Assembly (NCBI GenBank): GCA_945895375.1
Contig: CAMDEE010000005.1
Span: forward strand, 62,001-126,000
DNA: 64,000 nt
Origin: Auritidibacter sp. Marseille-P8566
GTDB lineage: Bacteria; Actinomycetota; Actinomycetes; Actinomycetales; Microbacteriaceae
Direction: 5' to 3'
Part shown: in pieces, positions 34,242 to 43,502 of the stretch
How positions within the stretch are numbered: the stretch's first letter is position 1
Layout of the letters: the number at the start of each line of letters is the position of its first letter
Translations under genes and position numbers: made by a program
The notes under the pieces: generated by a model
Seen by the model: only the letters and a program-made list of their open reading frames with translations
Database searches by the model: none
Told to the model about the DNA's origin: nothing

Positions 34242-36145
34242 TCAGTAGCACCTTCATGCAGTTTGTCGTTTATGGCATTCATCACTGATGAATCAGCAAG
34301 TGTTGTGGTGTCACCAACTGGTCGACCTTCAGCAACATCTTTGAGAAGTCTTCGCATGATCTTGCCGGATCTCGTTTTAGGTAATTCTGAAACAACCATG
34401 ATCTGGCGAGGTCTTGCGATAGCTCCAATCTTTTCAGTGACCCAGTTTCCTAGAACCTTACCGATCTCTTCTTCATTAGGTGCATCACCTAACTCATCTT
34501 GACGAAGAATCACAAATGCAACGACAGCCTGTTCAGTGATTTCATCCTTAGCTCCAACAACTGCAGCTTCAGCTACCCAGTGGTGTTCCACTAGAGCAGA
34601 TTCAATCTCAGCAGTTGAAAGCCTGTGACCTGAAACCTTGATGACATCGTCGATTCGACCCAGTAACCAGATGTCACCGTCTTCATCAAAGCGAGCACCG
34701 TCACCTGCAAAGTATTTGCCAGGGAATTTGGACCAGTAGGTTTCAACGTATCGCTCTGGGTCACCCCAGATGCCTCGGAGCATGCTAGGCCAAGGCTCAT
34801 CGATAGTTAGGTAGCCAGCTTCGCTGCCGTCGTGGGTGCTCTTCACTGGAACCCCGTTCTCATCGACAATGCCAACAGTGATGCCAGGCAGTGGTCTTTG
34901 CGCAGAACCTGACTTGGTCTTGAAGGCGTGAGGGATAGGGGAGATCATGATGGAACCGGTTTCTGTTTGCCACCAGGTATCGACAATTTCACACTTAGAT
35001 CCACCAACGACATCGTGGTACCAGTGCCAAGCCTCAGGGTTGATTGGTTCACCAACCGAGCCAAGAATACGTAGTGAAGTTAGGTCATGACCATCAACTA
35101 CTGATCGACCAATCTTCATGAAGGTTCTAATTGCAGTCGGTGCTGTGTAGAAAATACTCACTTTGTACTTGGCAATGATTTCCCACCAGCGTTCAAAGTT
35201 AGGTGAGTCAGGAGTTCCTTCATAGATAACCTGGGTAGCGCCATTAGCCAAAGACCCATAGACCACATAACTGTGGCCGGTAATCCAACCAACGTCAGCG
35301 GTGCACCAGTAAATATCTTTTTCGCTGTTGAGTTCAAAGACAACTCGATGAGAATAAGAAGCACCAGTTAGATAACCACCGGTGGTGTGGAGAATACCTT
35401 TTGGCTTTCCAGTTGTTCCTGAAGTGTAAAGAATAAAAAGAGGATGCTCTGCATCAAAACCAACAGCAACATGATCTGTTGCTGCTTTGCCTAAAGCATC
35501 CTGCCACCAAACATCTTTATCAGACATTATGACTTCTGATTTAGTTCTTTCAACAACTAGGACATGTTCAATAGAAGGACAGCTGTTGTTCTCTAGTGCT
35601 TGATCAACTGCTTCCTTGAGAGGGTGTGCTTTGCCTTTGCGGAATCCACCGTCAGCTGTAATAACCAGTTTCGCTTGAGCATCATTGATTCTGCTTCTCA
35701 GCGACTCAGCGCTGAAGCCACCAAACACAACGCTATGCACTGCTCCAATACGAGCAATGGCCAACATGGAAATAACTGCCTCTGGAATCATCGGCATGTA
35801 TAGGGCTACTCGATCACCTTCTGACACACCTAAATCCAGCAGGGCATTAGCGGCTTTCTTAGTCTCCGCTAGCAATTGGCTGTATGTGTAGGTTTTTGTA
35901 TCACCTGGTTCACCTTCAAAGAAGATGGCAATCCTGCCACCTCTGCCCTCCAGGACATGCCTATCTAGGCAGTTGTAACTGGCATTGATTTGACCATCCT
36001 CGAACCATTTGGCGAATGGGGGATTGGTCCAGTCAAGTGTTTTGGTGAAGGGCTTGTGCCAGTGCAGGTGGCGGGATTGCTCAGCCCAGAAGGCTAATCT
36101 GTCTTCGCTCTGAACCCTAAAACTGGCCCTGAAGTCATCACCCAT
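34238..36145 (-). CDS. acs: Acetyl-CoA synthetase
   Basis: A 635-residue AMP-forming enzyme that converts acetate, ATP and CoA to acetyl-CoA. Adenylation motifs are [26 protein letters not shown] and [15 protein letters not shown]. The conserved lysine regulated by acetylation lies in [13 protein letters not shown]. The length is a little under the typical 650. It is divergent from the 6C RNA and Tad genes. Confidence 0.95.
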   Translation of the reverse strand: MGDDFRASFRVQSEDRLAFWAEQSRHLHWHKPFTKTLDWTNPPFAKWFEDGQINASYNCLDRHVLEGRGGRIAIFFEGEPGDTKTYTYSQLLAETKKAANALLDLGVSEGDRVALYMPMIPEAVISMLAIARIGAVHSVVFGGFSAESLRSRINDAQAKLVITADGGFRKGKAHPLKEAVDQALENNSCPSIEHVLVVERTKSEVIMSDKDVWWQDALGKAATDHVAVGFDAEHPLFILYTSGTTGKPKGILHTTGGYLTGASYSHRVVFELNSEKDIYWCTADVGWITGHSYVVYGSLANGATQVIYEGTPDSPNFERWWEIIAKYKVSIFYTAPTAIRTFMKIGRSVVDGHDLTSLRILGSVGEPINPEAWHWYHDVVGGSKCEIVDTWWQTETGSIMISPIPHAFKTKSGSAQRPLPGITVGIVDENGVPVKSTHDGSEAGYLTIDEPWPSMLRGIWGDPERYVETYWSKFPGKYFAGDGARFDEDGDIWLLGRIDDVIKVSGHRLSTAEIESALVEHHWVAEAAVVGAKDEITEQAVVAFVILRQDELGDAPNEEEIGKVLGNWVTEKIGAIARPRQIMVVSELPKTRSGKIMRRLLKDVAEGRPVGDTTTLADSSVMNAINDKLHEGATD

Positions 36146-36239
36146 AGGGCGATTGTATAACCAGGGCTAGCGCTGGGGCAGGCCCGAAGGTAAAACGTTA
36201 CCTGCGCTGATAAGTCCCTGACCGAAAGCAAGATTTGTA

Positions 36240-36269
36240 TTGCAAAGCAAGAAAACTTCTTGTTATGCT
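36240..36269 (+). promoter_or_regulatory. Promoter of the 6C RNA
   Basis: TTGCAA (36240-36245), an 18-base spacer and TATGCT (36264-36269). Transcription should start about 36276, the first base of the 5' hairpin. The remainder of the gene-free stretch 36146-36463 holds one further small hairpin (AGGTAA/TTACCT near 36189-36204) and the spacer before the Tad genes. Confidence 0.65.
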
Positions 36270-36275
36270 ATTTCA

Positions 36276-36363
36276 GTCAGCTTCGGCTGACCTGCGATAC
36301 ATCGATTCCCCCAATCATGTATCGCCGGCCCCGGTCACTCCCCCCAGAGACCGGGGCCCCTTA
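36276..36363 (+). ncRNA. 6C RNA (actinobacterial small RNA)
   Basis: Three consecutive hairpins. First, GTCAGC-TTCG-GCTGAC (36276-36291). Second, GCGATACAT plus GATT pairing with AATC plus ATGTATCGC (36294-36325), with a loop of five Cs (36308-36312). Third, GGCCCCGGTC with GACCGGGGCC (36327-36358), with a loop of six Cs (36340-36345), then CCTTAATTT. Two hairpins with C-run loops define the 6C RNA class of actinobacteria. In Mycobacterium the 6C RNA also lies by the Tad gene cluster. It probably regulates mRNAs through its C-rich loops. The third hairpin doubles as terminator. Confidence 0.88.
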
Positions 36364-36463
36364 ATTTAACTGAGCACTTATTCACACTCCCTCCCCATCG
36401 TTTTTATCCCCAAAACAACAGAAGGCGAGACAGGAAGGTGCTGCCTAGTTTCATGATTAGGCA

Positions 36464-37360
36464 ATGTCCGAAATCAATCTCTTGCAAAGCTTCCTAGGCG
36501 ATCATCGTGTGACCGATGTTCTGCTTGATGGAAGCGTTTCCGCATTCACTGAAAGAGAAGGAACATTAGAGAAAGTCGCCAACCCTTTTTCAAGCGAAGA
36601 AGAAGTCACATCATGGACTAAGCAATTGTTCAGGGCAAATGGTTCAAGGCTAGACATTGCCAAACCGATTTCAGAAATAACCCTTGATTCGGAATTCGGA
36701 TTACTTCGCATTCATGCTGTTTTGCAGGGCGAGTGTTCAAAGAGAACTCAGGTTTCGATTAGAAGACACAAAACCGCGTCACTAACACTTCAAGATCTAG
36801 TGCAATCCTCTTCAATAACTAAAGAGCAGCGAGATCTACTTATTGAAATCATCAAAGGAAAAGAGAACTTTGTAATCATCGGCGGCACAGGTTCGGGAAA
36901 AACAACATTACTCAAAGCCATGCTCAATGAAGTTATTCAAGAGCGCGTGATAACTATCGAAGATGCCCCAGAGCTAAACCTCTCAGGTAACGCTGTTTCG
37001 CTCACAACCAGGTTGGCTAATCACGAAGGCGCTGGCGAGATATCTATTTCGCAGTTACTGCGAGAAGCCTTACGCATGAGACCAGATCGACTGGTGATAG
37101 GGGAGGCAAGGGGAGAAGAACTGCTAGTGCTTCTTCAGGCCATGAACACAGGTCACAGCGGAGCGGGCTTCACTCTGCACGCTAACTCGGTTACCGACGC
37201 ACTTCCACGAATGCTAGCCATTCTGGCCGGAGTCGGAGTCAATCCTGAACTAGGCAGGTTGCTAGTTTCAAGCTCTGTCACTTGGGTTATCGAAGTAAAG
37301 CGAATGGGCTCTAACCGTGCCTTTACTGCAATCCAGCGATTGGCGGTTGGCTATGTCTGA
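36464..37360 (+). CDS. Tad/Flp pilus assembly ATPase TadA
   Basis: A 298-residue secretion ATPase of the CpaF/TadA type. Walker A is GGTGSGKTTLL (residues about 144-154), the Asp box RPDRLVIGEARGEE and the His box TGHSGAGFTLHANS follow. The N-terminal domain is short: full-length TadA is about 400 residues, so the usual N-terminal extension is lost. It powers assembly of Flp-type pili or a related secretion apparatus. It overlaps the next gene by eight bases. Confidence 0.9.
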   Translation: MSEINLLQSFLGDHRVTDVLLDGSVSAFTEREGTLEKVANPFSSEEEVTSWTKQLFRANGSRLDIAKPISEITLDSEFGLLRIHAVLQGECSKRTQVSIRRHKTASLTLQDLVQSSSITKEQRDLLIEIIKGKENFVIIGGTGSGKTTLLKAMLNEVIQERVITIEDAPELNLSGNAVSLTTRLANHEGAGEISISQLLREALRMRPDRLVIGEARGEELLVLLQAMNTGHSGAGFTLHANSVTDALPRMLAILAGVGVNPELGRLLVSSSVTWVIEVKRMGSNRAFTAIQRLAVGYV

Positions 37361-38141
37361 AGTTATTACCCTCACTAAATTTGCAGGTCTACTCAAATCT
37401 GGTGTGAGTTTGGAGCAGTCTCTGGAACGAGTAGGGACAGGTGAAGACCATTCAAAGGGCATACAATATCTGCTTTCTGTCGCTGAAGACTCGGGCTCCT
37501 CGATGGTTTCTGAGATTGAGTTTGTTGCTGATGTTCTAGCGTCTAGGGACCGGGCTCTACAGAAGATTGAAATTGCTCATGCCAGCCCTAAGTCAACAGC
37601 ACGGTTGATGTTGTGGCTGCCGATTATCACTTTGGCTATGGCCCAACTATTGGGTTGGGGAGTCCTTCATACCTTGCTTGAGAAACCAATTGTTCTCGTG
37701 AGCCTAGGTCTTGGCATTGCGCTATTGCTTATAGCCAAACTAGTCACTTCTCGATTACTAAAGAAAGCAAAACCAGAACAGAGCTACGAGGGATTTTATC
37801 TCTTGGGTGTGGCGATGGCATTCTCTGCAGGTGCCAATTTGGTGAGAGCACAGGGTAGAGCAATTAAAAGCTATCGACAGGTTTTTACTAACGAACCTCC
37901 GGCCAGTGAGCTCTCTGCGATGGCTGAGATAACTGAACTCGTTGAACACTCTGGAGCAAGAGCAGTTGAGCTGCTTCGCAAGCAAGCTCAGAAAATGCAA
38001 GAGGAAGTTTTGTTTGCGGCTGAAATGAAGATTGAAAAACTCGGCATCAAACTCATGCTTCCCTTGGGGCTCGGGGTATTACCCGCCTTTGTCTTTTTAG
38101 CGATTGTTCCGCTAATGGTTACCACGCTGGGAGCACAATGA
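37353..38141 (+). CDS. Tad secretion F-domain membrane protein (TadB/TadC-like, short)
   Basis: A 262-residue protein. The ATG at 37353 overlaps the TadA stop; a longer frame from 37317 lies inside tadA. It has helices near residues 85-105, 110-130, and a final one near 240-260, plus a T2SF-like helical segment (FYLLGVAMAFSAGANLVRAQ). This is the platform protein for the ATPase. Most actinobacterial loci carry two such genes (tadB and tadC); only one is present here. It is linked to the next gene by ATGA overlap at 38138. Confidence 0.75.
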   Translation: MSEVITLTKFAGLLKSGVSLEQSLERVGTGEDHSKGIQYLLSVAEDSGSSMVSEIEFVADVLASRDRALQKIEIAHASPKSTARLMLWLPIITLAMAQLLGWGVLHTLLEKPIVLVSLGLGIALLLIAKLVTSRLLKKAKPEQSYEGFYLLGVAMAFSAGANLVRAQGRAIKSYRQVFTNEPPASELSAMAEITELVEHSGARAVELLRKQAQKMQEEVLFAAEMKIEKLGIKLMLPLGLGVLPAFVFLAIVPLMVTTLGAQ

Positions 38142-38671
38142 AGGAGAAAGCAAATGATGAAACAAATCTGGTTAGACGAGCGAGGTGCCAGCACGGCAGA
38201 GTACGCGATTATCACTTTGGCAGCTGTCGGCTTTGCAGGCCTGTTGCTGGCAATTCTGCGAAGTCCAGAGGTAAGGCAAATGCTCATGGATCTAATCAAG
38301 TCAGCCCTCACCGTCAACGGCACTGGCTAGATCAACGAGGGTCGGTTACTGCAGAGTTCGCCATCATCCTGCCAGGAGTGCTACTAATTCTGTTTCTTGC
38401 CCTGTCAGTCCAAAGCCTGCAAACTAGTCGGATGGCTCTTGTTGAGCTAGCAGCCGAAGGTTCAAGAGCTCTGGCTCGGGGAGAGTCCAAAGCTCTTGTG
38501 ACAGAGCTCATCAGTCAGTCTGGTTTGGGGTCGGCTGCTTCTTTTGAAGTCCTGTATCAAGACCTGTCGGTATGCGTTGAGGTGCTCCAAACTCATCAAA
38601 TTAGGGCTTTGGGAGGGCTATTCCCAATTGAGTTGAAGGAAGTTCAGTGCTCTAGAAAGGGGGGCCTATGA
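38138..38671 (+). CDS. TadE-like pseudopilin (start unresolved)
   Basis: The TadE-like part begins near residue 65 of this frame, with DQRGSVTAEFAIILPGVLLI: a prepilin-type cleavage region and membrane helix. It continues through about 100 residues with two cysteines (VCVEV, VQCSR). The first 60 residues overlap the DUF4244 gene in another frame and look noncoding. Yet no ATG, GTG or TTG lies between 38138 and the TadE domain. The coordinates given use the only canonical start. The true start is likely near 38310-38330, perhaps using a non-standard codon or a frameshift. Confidence 0.7.
   Translation: MKEKANDETNLVRRARCQHGRVRDYHFGSCRLCRPVAGNSAKSRGKANAHGSNQVSPHRQRHWLDQRGSVTAEFAIILPGVLLILFLALSVQSLQTSRMALVELAAEGSRALARGESKALVTELISQSGLGSAASFEVLYQDLSVCVEVLQTHQIRALGGLFPIELKEVQCSRKGGL
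38154..38330 (+). CDS. DUF4244 pilin-like protein
   Basis: A 58-residue protein. GGAG (38143-38146) stands seven bases before an ATG at 38154. The N-terminus is DERGASTAEYAIITLAAVGF: the Gly-Ala-Ser-Thr-Ala-Glu-Tyr motif with the glutamate five residues after the cleavage-site region, followed by a membrane helix. This is the class of small Flp/DUF4244 proteins encoded between TadC and TadE in actinobacteria, probably the structural subunit. It overlaps almost entirely with the upstream part of the next open frame. Confidence 0.85.
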   Translation: MMKQIWLDERGASTAEYAIITLAAVGFAGLLLAILRSPEVRQMLMDLIKSALTVNGTG

Positions 38672-39003
38672 GGGTTTCAGGCGATTCTGGTTCAGGGTCA
38701 ATTCTGGGTTTAGGGATCATTTTGATGGTCTTGGGAATAATGACCGTTTCTTTAGGATTTACATCTCAGAGCCTCGTGATTGCTAGGCTCCAGGCCCAAA
38801 CAGACAATGCAGCGATAGCCGCTTTGGACGTTTTGAGGGGAATATCGGTAGGTTATCCCTGTGAAACGGCTGAGCAGATTGTGCAAGGATTTGGGGCGAG
38901 CCTTGAACAATGCCATAAAGTCAATTTAGACCTCTATATAAGTGTGCGTTCGGAAGTTTTAGGTATAGTTCATAGAGTTCATGCTCGGGCCACACCGAGC
39001 TAA
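38668..39003 (+). CDS. TadE/TadG-like protein (Rv3654c type)
   Basis: A 111-residue protein starting MRVSGDSGSGSILGLGIILM, a short N-terminus, one helix and QAQTDNAAIAALDVLRG, as in TadG-like proteins. It contains two cysteines. It starts by ATGA overlap with the previous stop and ends the six-gene Tad operon. The small size and order TadE-then-this-protein match the end of the mycobacterial Tad cluster. Confidence 0.82.
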   Translation: MRVSGDSGSGSILGLGIILMVLGIMTVSLGFTSQSLVIARLQAQTDNAAIAALDVLRGISVGYPCETAEQIVQGFGASLEQCHKVNLDLYISVRSEVLGIVHRVHARATPS

Positions 39004-39024
39004 GCAGTAACAGGTAGGAGAATC

Positions 39025-41727
39025 GTGGGTTCAGGCTCAAAGTTAGTCATCGTAGAGTCACCGGCAAAGGCTAAGACCATTGCCAAGTACCTAGGTGATG
39101 AGTTTCGCGTACTGGCATCAGTTGGGCACATTCGCGACCTGATCGACCTCAAGGACCTGCCACCTGAACTCAAGAAGAAGAGCACAATCGGTAAGTTCTC
39201 TATCGACGTTGAAGACGACTTCAAGCCTTACTATGCAATTTCTCCTGGTAAGAACAAGACCGTAACCGAGCTCAAAGCAGCCCTAAAAGATGCTGATGAA
39301 CTGTACCTTGCTACGGATGAGGACCGCGAGGGTGAGGCTATTGCCTGGCACCTGCTAGATGTACTAAAGCCAAAGGTTCCTGTTCACCGCATGGTTTTCC
39401 ACGAAATCACCAAAGAGGCGATTCAGGCTGCTGTTCAAAACACCAGAGCCATTGACGATGATCTAGTCGAGGCTCAGGAAACCCGTCGTGTAGTAGACCG
39501 TCTTTACGGTTATGAAATCTCTCCAGTGCTATGGCGCAAGGTTATGCGAGGCCTAAGTGCTGGTCGTGTTCAGTCACCTGCTGTTCGTCTAGTTGTTGAG
39601 CGTGAACGTGAGCGCATGGCTTTCGTCTCTGGTGCATACTTCGACATCAAAGCTTTATTCGACACTGAGAAATCAGGCGAGCCAACTTTTGAATCCAAGC
39701 TTCACACTTACAACGGGCAGAGAATTGCTACCGGTGACTCTTTCAACGACAAGGGTGAACTAGTTGCCAAGGTGCTACTTCTTGATGAAGAAAAAGCCAC
39801 AGCCCTTGCTGAAGCCATAAAGGCACCAAACGTTCCTGTAGAAGTTATCTCAGTGGAAGCAAAGCCTTCAACAAGAAGACCTGCTGCACCTTTCACAACT
39901 TCAACTCTTCAGCAGGAAGCTTCACGAAAGCTAAGACTTTCAGCTAAGCAAACTATGGATGTTGCTCAGTCTCTTTACCAAGAGGGTTACATCACATACA
40001 TGAGAACTGACTCACCAACACTTTCTTCTCAGGCAATCACAGCAGCAAGATCTCAGGCCAAGGAAATGTTTGGCGAAGACTTTGTTGCAAGCGCTCCTCG
40101 TATCTACCAGGGCAAGAACAAGAATGCTCAGGAAGCCCACGAGGCTATTCGTCCAGCTGGTGAAGTGTTTAGGAAGCCAAGTGAAGTTGCAGGCGAACTA
40201 TCTGGTAGAGCATTTGATCTTTATGACTTGATTTGGAAGAGAACCATTGCAAGTCAAATGCAAGATGCCAAGGTGTCAACCACCACAGCAAAGATCGCAA
40301 TCTTCCCATTGGCTAATGGTGACCGTGCAGAATTTACTGCCAGCGGAACTGTTGTTACATTTAGAGGCTTCATGGCAGCTTATGAAGAAAGCCAAGATGA
40401 AAGCCGTAACGAAGACGAAACTACTGAGAAGGAAAGCAAGCTTCCTAATCTAGAGGTAGGGCAGAAGCTCAAGGTTCTAGAGGTAAACGCTAAGAACCAC
40501 CAGACTTCACCACCACCTAGGTACACCGAAGCTAGCCTTGTGAAGGCCTTGGAAGAAGAGGGCATCGGCCGACCTTCAACCTATGCAGCCATCATCAGCA
40601 ACATCCTGAACAAGGGATATGTCGTCAAGCGTGGCCAAGCTCTGGTTCCTGAGTGGATTGCCTTTACTGTTATTCGCTTCCTTGAGCAGAATGTTTCACG
40701 TCTAGTTGACTACGCATTCACCGCTCGCATGGAAGAAGATTTAGATGAAATTGCTAACGGCACAATCGATAGAAGTGTTTGGCTAAAGCAGTTCTACTTC
40801 GGAGCGGGAGATAACCCAGGTCTTCACAGTGTTGTTGAAAATATCGGGGACATCGATCCAAAGGCGCTGAACTCACTTGACCTAGGCGATGGCATCATTC
40901 TTCGTACCGGTAAGTTCGGTCCTTACATGGAAATCTATATCGAACCTAATGCTGAAGGTGCTGATGAGAATGGTCGCCGCATAATCAACATTCCTGAAGG
41001 GCTTGCTCCAGATGAGCTAACTCTTGCTAAAGCACATGAGCTGATTGAAGCGCCTATCCTGGAGGACAGAATTCTTGGAGTCGACCCAGAATCAGGTCAC
41101 AACATTCTGTTCAAGGATGGCCGCTACGGACCATACGTTTTGATTGATGACCCAGATGCTGAAAAGCCAAGGACTGCGTCACTATTCAAGACCATGTCTG
41201 CGGATTCAATGGATCTCGAAACCGCACTGAGGCTATTGTCTATGCCCCGAGTCATTGGACAAGATCCTGAAACAGGAATCGACATTACTGCTCAAAATGG
41301 TAAGTTCGGCCCATACATGCTCAAGGGTAAAGAATCTAGAAGCCTGCAAGCTGAAGACCAGATCTTCGATCTTGATTTAGCAGGAGCGCTAGAAATATTT
41401 GCTCAGCCTAAGTACGGTGGCCGAAGAACTGCTGCAACTCCGCTGAAGGAATTTGGTGAAGACCCAGCAGCAAAGACCAACGTTGTTGCCAAGTCAGGTC
41501 AGTTTGGCCTGTATGTTACTGATGGAGTGTTGAACGCAACGGTTCCAAAGGATGAGCCTCTTGATGAACTAACCCCAGAGCGGGCATTTGAACTTCTTGC
41601 CATCAGGAGAGAGAAGCTAGGCCTAGAGCCTGGTGTTGCTGCCCCTAAGATTTCTAAGTCTGGACGTAAGGGCGTTGCCCCGGCTAGAACCGTCAAAAAA
41701 GGTGGCACCAGAAAGAAAGCTGGCTAA
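39025..41727 (+). CDS. topA: DNA topoisomerase I
   Basis: A 900-residue type IA topoisomerase that relaxes negative supercoils. The Toprim domain has KLVIVESPAKAKTIAKYLG and LATDEDREGEAIAWHL. The active-site tyrosine is in YITYMRTDSPTLSSQA. The C-terminus carries repeated actinobacterial topoisomerase modules (each around G-K/R-F/Y-G-P-Y), with no zinc fingers, and a basic tail. It starts at GTG with AGGAG upstream. tmk follows with one base overlap. Confidence 0.97.
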   Translation: MGSGSKLVIVESPAKAKTIAKYLGDEFRVLASVGHIRDLIDLKDLPPELKKKSTIGKFSIDVEDDFKPYYAISPGKNKTVTELKAALKDADELYLATDEDREGEAIAWHLLDVLKPKVPVHRMVFHEITKEAIQAAVQNTRAIDDDLVEAQETRRVVDRLYGYEISPVLWRKVMRGLSAGRVQSPAVRLVVERERERMAFVSGAYFDIKALFDTEKSGEPTFESKLHTYNGQRIATGDSFNDKGELVAKVLLLDEEKATALAEAIKAPNVPVEVISVEAKPSTRRPAAPFTTSTLQQEASRKLRLSAKQTMDVAQSLYQEGYITYMRTDSPTLSSQAITAARSQAKEMFGEDFVASAPRIYQGKNKNAQEAHEAIRPAGEVFRKPSEVAGELSGRAFDLYDLIWKRTIASQMQDAKVSTTTAKIAIFPLANGDRAEFTASGTVVTFRGFMAAYEESQDESRNEDETTEKESKLPNLEVGQKLKVLEVNAKNHQTSPPPRYTEASLVKALEEEGIGRPSTYAAIISNILNKGYVVKRGQALVPEWIAFTVIRFLEQNVSRLVDYAFTARMEEDLDEIANGTIDRSVWLKQFYFGAGDNPGLHSVVENIGDIDPKALNSLDLGDGIILRTGKFGPYMEIYIEPNAEGADENGRRIINIPEGLAPDELTLAKAHELIEAPILEDRILGVDPESGHNILFKDGRYGPYVLIDDPDAEKPRTASLFKTMSADSMDLETALRLLSMPRVIGQDPETGIDITAQNGKFGPYMLKGKESRSLQAEDQIFDLDLAGALEIFAQPKYGGRRTAATPLKEFGEDPAAKTNVVAKSGQFGLYVTDGVLNATVPKDEPLDELTPERAFELLAIRREKLGLEPGVAAPKISKSGRKGVAPARTVKKGGTRKKAG

Positions 41728-42347
41728 TGTCAGGTCTCTTTATTTCCTTTGAAGGTATTGATGGTGTTGGTAAGTCAACCCAGGCAGACCTTCTTGAGCT
41801 TTGGCTAACTGAGCAGAACAAAGATGTCGTTAGAACCCTAGAACCAGGGGGAACCGATGTCGGTGTTGAGATTAGAAAGATCCTTCTTCATCACAAGGGT
41901 GATCTAGCTCCTCGAGCAGAAGCAGCATTGTTCGCGGCCGATAGAGCCCATCACGTTGCGAGCAAGATTCGCCCGGCACTGAGTGAAGGAAAGATTGTAA
42001 TCACTGATAGGTACTTTGATTCTTCTGTTGCTTACCAAGGTGCAGGTAGAGATCTTTCCCGAACCGAGGTTAGAGATTTGTCTTTGTGGGCAGTTGGTGG
42101 ATTACTTCCCGATCTAACAGTTTTGCTTGACCTTCCAGCTGATCAGGCAAGAGCAAGAAGAAACACTTCAGGGACAGAACCAGATCGCCTTGAAAAGGAA
42201 AAGACCGAGTTCTTTGAAACAGTCAGATCTGCATATCTTGATTTGGCGAAAGCAGAACCAGAACGTTTTCTGGTTGTCGATGCATCAGTAACAGTTGAAG
42301 AGATGCAAGAGCTTATTCGCAAACGAGTCGCTGGACTTATCGAATAG
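41727..42347 (+). CDS. tmk: Thymidylate kinase
   Basis: A 206-residue kinase converting dTMP to dTDP. The P-loop is FEGIDGVGKSTQADLLE and the DR(Y/H) motif is VITDRYFDSSVAYQGAGR. The lid segment and length are standard. It overlaps topA by one base and holB starts right after its stop, so topA-tmk-holB form one operon. Confidence 0.96.
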   Translation: MSGLFISFEGIDGVGKSTQADLLELWLTEQNKDVVRTLEPGGTDVGVEIRKILLHHKGDLAPRAEAALFAADRAHHVASKIRPALSEGKIVITDRYFDSSVAYQGAGRDLSRTEVRDLSLWAVGGLLPDLTVLLDLPADQARARRNTSGTEPDRLEKEKTEFFETVRSAYLDLAKAEPERFLVVDASVTVEEMQELIRKRVAGLIE

Positions 42348-43502
42348 ATGCTTACCCCACCAAAAGTTTTTAGAGACGTAGTCTCTCAACCTGAAGCGGT
42401 TGGTCAACTTTTGAGTGCCGTTAGGCAGGGTAAAGATGTTCACCACGCGTGGTTATTCACTGGACCACCAGGATCTGGAAGATCTCAACTAGCTTTGGCT
42501 TTTGCTGCCGCATTACTGTGTGCCGAGGGTGGTTGTGGAAATTGTAATTCTTGTCAGATGATTCAGTCCAAGAATCATCCCGATGTTCAGGTGCTAAACA
42601 CTCAGCGTGTTCTTATCAGCATCGATGAAGTCACTGCTTTCATTGAGAAATCAATACAGATGCCTGCTATTGGCAAATACCGCGTGATGGTCATTGAAGA
42701 TGCAGACAGAATGTCAGAGCGAACCAGCAACCTATTGCTCAAATCCTTAGAAGAGCCACCAAAGGGAACTATCTGGATGATTTGTGCTCCAAGTGAGGCG
42801 GATCTTCTGCCAACCATTAGATCTCGAGTTCGTCGCGTTCAGCTCAAGGTTCCAACTGTTGAAGCAGTGGCTCAACTACTGGTTGAGAAGTATGGAATTG
42901 GGTTTGACCTAGCCCAGCAGAGTGCAGCTCAAGCACAATCTCACGTAGGTATGGCAAGAAGACTTGCTAGTAACGCAGGAGCGAGAGAGAGAAGATCCCA
43001 GGCTCTAAGAGCAGTTCTTTCAATCACCGATATTCCTTCGGCTTTGTATGTGTCTGACGACTTGATAAAGCTTGCCGCAAGTGATGGTGCTCAACTAACT
43101 GCAGAGATAGATGAAGTAGAGAGAAAAGAGCTCTTTCTTTCAATGGGGGTATCTGAGGAAAGTAAGCTCAACCCAAGTTCAAGAGCTCAACTTAGAAGAC
43201 TTGAAGAAGCTCAGAAGAGAAGAGCAACTAGGTCTAAGCGTGATGGCCTAGACAGAATCCTTATCGACCTGATGGGCCTCTATAGAGATGTTCTAAGCAT
43301 CCAGCTAGGCACAGGCGAGCCGCTTATCAACGTTGATCTTGTTCAAGAAATTACAAAGTTAGCCAACGAGAGCACTCAGTCTCAGTCAATTCATAACATT
43401 GAAGAAATTGAGAAGGTCCGTAAGAGGTTAGAGCGCAACGTAAACGATTCTTACCTTTTTGATTCTCTAGCAGTTTCGTTTAGAAGAAAGGCTTCAAAAT
43501 GA
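42348..43502 (+). CDS. holB: DNA polymerase III delta-prime subunit
   Basis: A 384-residue clamp-loader subunit. The Walker A motif is degenerate, GPPGSGRSQ with arginine in place of lysine, as is usual for delta-prime subunits that do not hydrolyse ATP. The four-cysteine zinc module is CAEGGCGNCNSCQM. IEDADRMSERTSNLLLKSLE and PSEADLLPTIRSRVRRV are classic. It forms the clamp loader with DnaX. It overlaps the next gene by four bases. Confidence 0.93.
   Translation: MLTPPKVFRDVVSQPEAVGQLLSAVRQGKDVHHAWLFTGPPGSGRSQLALAFAAALLCAEGGCGNCNSCQMIQSKNHPDVQVLNTQRVLISIDEVTAFIEKSIQMPAIGKYRVMVIEDADRMSERTSNLLLKSLEEPPKGTIWMICAPSEADLLPTIRSRVRRVQLKVPTVEAVAQLLVEKYGIGFDLAQQSAAQAQSHVGMARRLASNAGARERRSQALRAVLSITDIPSALYVSDDLIKLAASDGAQLTAEIDEVERKELFLSMGVSEESKLNPSSRAQLRRLEEAQKRRATRSKRDGLDRILIDLMGLYRDVLSIQLGTGEPLINVDLVQEITKLANESTQSQSIHNIEEIEKVRKRLERNVNDSYLFDSLAVSFRRKASK

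Noticed and set aside
36181-36363. Riboswitch or leader for the Tad genes
   Set aside because: The C-run loops and the self-contained terminator fit 6C RNA better than a riboswitch.
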